Source: Crenotrichaceae bacterium
GTDB lineage: Bacteria; Pseudomonadota; Gammaproteobacteria; Methylococcales; DRLZ01
Direction: 5' to 3'
Assembly (NCBI GenBank): GCA_011322755.1
Contig: DRLZ01000068.1
Span: 1-8,166 of the forward strand
Length of the DNA: 8,166 bases
The notes beneath the pieces were generated by a model, which saw only the letters and a list, made by a program, of their open reading frames with translations, made no database searches and was not told where the DNA came from. Below are positions 5,497-8,166 of this stretch, in pieces. The number at the start of each line of letters is the position of its first letter. Position 1 is the stretch's first letter. Made by a program: the position numbers and the translations under genes.

Positions 5497-7302
5497 ATGC
5501 AGTTAAGAAAACAGATACAACTTTCTGGTGTTTTGCTGTTTTTGCTGCTGTCAGTTGTTCATGCAGTTCCTGTCAATATGGATAATCAGTCGACTGACTT
5601 TAATGATCTCATCAATTCAAATGAATTATCACAATTTTCCCGCGATTTATTTGGCTCTGTTATTTCAGCAGTAAGGGCAGGTGATCATCAGAAAGCTGCG
5701 TTATTAATCAGAAGAGTATTATCAGCATACCCTGAGCATCCTGTTGCCTGGGAATTTGATGGAACACTGAGAATTATGGCAGGTGATTTTAAAGGTGCTG
5801 AACGATCATTAATAAAGTCATTGACGTATATGCCTGAACGCTCATCTGCAAGAGCCAAAATGGGTTTGGTTCGTTTAGCCCAGAATAATTTTGATAGTGC
5901 CAGAAAATTATTTCATGAGACTCTGATACAGGATCCAGATAACTGGATCTCTCATCGTTACCTTGCCAGAATGGCGGATGCGGAAGGAAATACACTCAAC
6001 GCGATAGAACACTATAAGAGCCTGGTTAAGTCCGGTGTTGCTGAAGTCACATCAATTCATACTGCATATGCTCGGGATCTTGCCAGGCTTCAACGATATG
6101 ATGAGATTGTTTTATTATTGGAACCATTGGCAAAAACTAAAACCGATCCGGATCTTGCATTAGTATTAGCAGAATCTTATATGAATCTGGGTCAAATGGA
6201 TGCTGCAAGACAAACACTTGATTCGGTAAAAAAACTTATTCCTGATGATCCACGAATTCAATTACTTTCTGCTATTGATTTGCGCATATCCGGTCAATCT
6301 CAAAAATCAGCACAATTGCTTGAGTCATTGATTACAAAACACGGCGGAAAAGCCTTGTTCTATTATCACTATGGATTGGCTCAACGACAGCTCGGTGAGT
6401 CAGAAAAAGCCCGACAAGCATTTAATTCCGCAATTGATAATAGTTCTGATACAAGTACACTGCGGGTCATATTAGCCAAACAATTTGAAGAGCTCAAGCA
6501 GCCTGAGAATGTTATTACAGCACTTGAACCTCTAACTAAAGTTCAAACCAGTAATGATGTGGTCTACATGCTAGTTAGAGCTTACGCAGATTCAGGCAAG
6601 TGGCAGCAAGGCTTGGATTATACCGATCGAATGATTGAAAAAAACCCTCAATTTGTACCTGCACGATTGCTCCGAATTGAAATACTAAGAGGTATGGGGC
6701 AAGTTGAAGATGCTGAGGATTATGTATGGCAAACACTTGCACTGTTTCCAGATTCAGTTGAAGTTTTAAAAAGCTATGTCAGATTGCTTTTCCAGAATCA
6801 CAGAAAACAACAGGCGCTTACAAAGTTCAAAAAGTTTGTCGAAGATCATCCTAATAATAAAATAGCTGGTTTTATGCTGGCAAATCAATATCAAGCGGCA
6901 AATTATCCTGTTGAGGCTGAATCAGTCTACAGAGACTTATTACTATCCACTCCCGATAATCCAGGATTACTTAACAACCTTGCTATTGTGCTCGCACAAC
7001 AGCCTGGAAAGCTTTACGAAGCGCTGATGTTATCGAAAAAAGCACATCAGTTGGCGCCGGTAAATGCAGCAATGACTGATTCTTTGGGCTGGATATTACA
7101 TCTTTCAAACCAACATAAAAAAGCTGAAGAGATATTGGAACAGGCATTAGCAAAGCAGCCAGAAATGATAGAAGCTCGCTGTCATCTGGGATTAGTCAAA
7201 CATCAACGTGGCAAGCAAGATAAATCTTTGCTAAAAGCATGTTTAAAACCAGGATTGGAAAACGGGTTGCAGGAAATGGCCAGAAAAGCTCTTGGTAATT
7301 AA
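5497..7302 (+). CDS. Exported TPR-repeat protein, PrsT-like in its C-terminal part
   Basis: This 601-residue protein has a Sec-type signal peptide: basic MQLRKQ, a hydrophobic core (about 10-20) and a probable cleavage after VHA (residue 23). It is therefore likely periplasmic or surface-attached; no lipobox Cys is present. The rest is a long run of about a dozen tetratricopeptide repeats between residues 50 and 580. Clear units include AGDFKGAERSLIKSL (95-109), LGQMDAARQTLDSV (231-244), LGESEKARQAFNSAI (299-313) and HKKAEEILEQAL (540-551). The segment LLNNLAIVLAQ...LAP...DSLGWILHL (491-536) is the pattern seen in TPR proteins of exopolysaccharide/PEP-CTERM loci (PrsT type), but no such locus is visible here. 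TPRs bind protein partners; the partner is unknown. The gene is followed in the same frame by another long open frame. Confidence 0.85.
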   Translation: MQLRKQIQLSGVLLFLLLSVVHAVPVNMDNQSTDFNDLINSNELSQFSRDLFGSVISAVRAGDHQKAALLIRRVLSAYPEHPVAWEFDGTLRIMAGDFKGAERSLIKSLTYMPERSSARAKMGLVRLAQNNFDSARKLFHETLIQDPDNWISHRYLARMADAEGNTLNAIEHYKSLVKSGVAEVTSIHTAYARDLARLQRYDEIVLLLEPLAKTKTDPDLALVLAESYMNLGQMDAARQTLDSVKKLIPDDPRIQLLSAIDLRISGQSQKSAQLLESLITKHGGKALFYYHYGLAQRQLGESEKARQAFNSAIDNSSDTSTLRVILAKQFEELKQPENVITALEPLTKVQTSNDVVYMLVRAYADSGKWQQGLDYTDRMIEKNPQFVPARLLRIEILRGMGQVEDAEDYVWQTLALFPDSVEVLKSYVRLLFQNHRKQQALTKFKKFVEDHPNNKIAGFMLANQYQAANYPVEAESVYRDLLLSTPDNPGLLNNLAIVLAQQPGKLYEALMLSKKAHQLAPVNAAMTDSLGWILHLSNQHKKAEEILEQALAKQPEMIEARCHLGLVKHQRGKQDKSLLKACLKPGLENGLQEMARKALGN

Positions 7303-7308
7303 GCAATT

Positions 7309-8166
7309 GTGGGATTAGGAACCGCGGATCAGGGCAAGCATATTCATCAGATTATTGAGTTACTGGCTGCTGGTAATGGGCAGTTAGCAGTTACCTCATA
7401 TCATGAAATTGTCGATCAGATAAGTGACCAAACTCAGTATTGGTTTGAGAGCTTATTTGGATTGTATGCATTATCCAGTGACGATGACGTACTCTTCGAG
7501 CAATCACTGAGCACACGTTTTATTGAAGATTCTGTGATTGCAAAACAAGCATTGGAATTTTATTGCCAGAATCAAAATCCACATGCTGTACAGCAATTGC
7601 TGCGGAAATTGTCTTATGATTCACCTTATAGTGACTTTCGCCGAATAATATCGACTCTGCTTGATATAGTGAATGCACCAAGGGGTCTGGATAGGCTGGA
7701 TGGTATCGATGCCTTATCTCCATATCGCCGGATTGCAGGGTTGATTCAATTGGCGGCAGGGTATTCTACTGGCATGCTGGTATTAGCGGAGTTCAGCCCT
7801 GTTGAACAGCAGTTTATTCAAGCATTAATTTGTCAGACAAAGGCAGCATTGCAACCGCTATGCTTGCCTTCATTTACCCCGCAGCAATTATTTGAATTTT
7901 TGCTTAACAATGCAGAGGTTTTTGAAGAAGAAATACTTCAAAAGCTGTTAACAAACCTTGTGGTTGATTATCCTGCGGGATTAGATGCGTATAGACAACA
8001 CGATGATCAATTATCGGAATTTGAGTGTTTTCGTTTGCAGGCTCTGGCAAGTGAGCGAAGTGGGCACTGGGAAAATGCCGCAAGCTTGTGGAGTCACTGT
8101 ATACAAACTCTGGATCAAATCAATATAGAGGATTATGAAGTTGCCAGGCAACTCATTTTACAGCGA
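7309..8166 (+). CDS. Unrecognised helical (TPR-like) protein, 3' truncated
   Basis: The frame is open from the GTG at 7309 to the last base (286 codons) without a stop. Base composition and codon use look like real coding sequence: 858 bases with no stop and many amphipathic Leu/Ala/Gln-rich helices. I do not recognise a family. The C-terminal visible part, ALASERSGHWENAASLWSHC, resembles one TPR helix pair with the W-x-x-A-x-x-LW spacing, so the protein may be a divergent alpha-solenoid. No signal peptide or membrane helix is visible near the proposed start. The GTG is only 6 bases after the TAA of the TPR gene, in the same frame, without a clear Shine-Dalgarno. The next in-frame ATG (7774) is far downstream. 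It is either a coupled second gene or the rest of the upstream protein beyond a stop codon. Confidence 0.65.
   Translation, partial: MGLGTADQGKHIHQIIELLAAGNGQLAVTSYHEIVDQISDQTQYWFESLFGLYALSSDDDVLFEQSLSTRFIEDSVIAKQALEFYCQNQNPHAVQQLLRKLSYDSPYSDFRRIISTLLDIVNAPRGLDRLDGIDALSPYRRIAGLIQLAAGYSTGMLVLAEFSPVEQQFIQALICQTKAALQPLCLPSFTPQQLFEFLLNNAEVFEEEILQKLLTNLVVDYPAGLDAYRQHDDQLSEFECFRLQALASERSGHWENAASLWSHCIQTLDQINIEDYEVARQLILQR

Noticed and set aside
7520..7723. A 67-codon minus-strand open frame
   Set aside because: It lies wholly antisense to the long plus-strand frame 7309-8166, which is the better coding candidate.

Overview
The window reads as a stretch of bacterial chromosome, most likely from a gammaproteobacterium. 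The MscL N-terminus, the sigma70-type promoters, the Shine-Dalgarno usage and the moderate, slightly AT-leaning composition all fit, but no marker fixes the genus. There are eight protein-coding regions, two of them cut by the window edges. I see no RNA gene, insertion sequence, CRISPR array or phage gene.

Left part (1-3726, plus strand). The window opens inside a short-chain dehydrogenase/reductase of the C-factor type. Three metal-ion transporters follow in a row: a His-rich cation diffusion facilitator (Zn2+-type exporter), a GufA/ZIP11-like ZIP transporter, and a Gdt1/TMEM165 (UPF0016) protein of the Mn2+/Ca2+ exporter family. The ZIP and Gdt1 genes are 15 bp apart and probably share a transcript. 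A hairpin lies between the CDF and ZIP genes. After a 192-bp gap with an inverted repeat and a good extended -10 promoter comes mscL, the large-conductance mechanosensitive channel. It ends at a strong hairpin terminator that probably also serves the opposing gene. Together these genes look like a divalent-metal and osmotic homeostasis block.

Middle (3841-5163, minus strand). A 440-residue protein of the DUF3754/TMEM143 family, with a membrane hairpin and no assigned biochemical function, converges on mscL.

Right part (5164-8166). A 333-bp intergenic region separates the DUF3754 gene from a divergent, secreted or periplasmic TPR-repeat protein (601 aa), which has a good sigma70-like promoter. 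Immediately after its TAA stop, in the same reading frame, a second long open frame runs from a GTG at 7309 to the window edge (286 codons, no stop). It is helical, ends in a TPR-like helix pair and has no recognised family. It is either a closely coupled second gene or the continuation of one larger protein interrupted by a single stop codon.

No clearly novel multi-gene system can be demonstrated. The least explained parts are the DUF3754 gene, the divergent intergenic region with spaced repeats, and the TPR gene with its same-frame follower.
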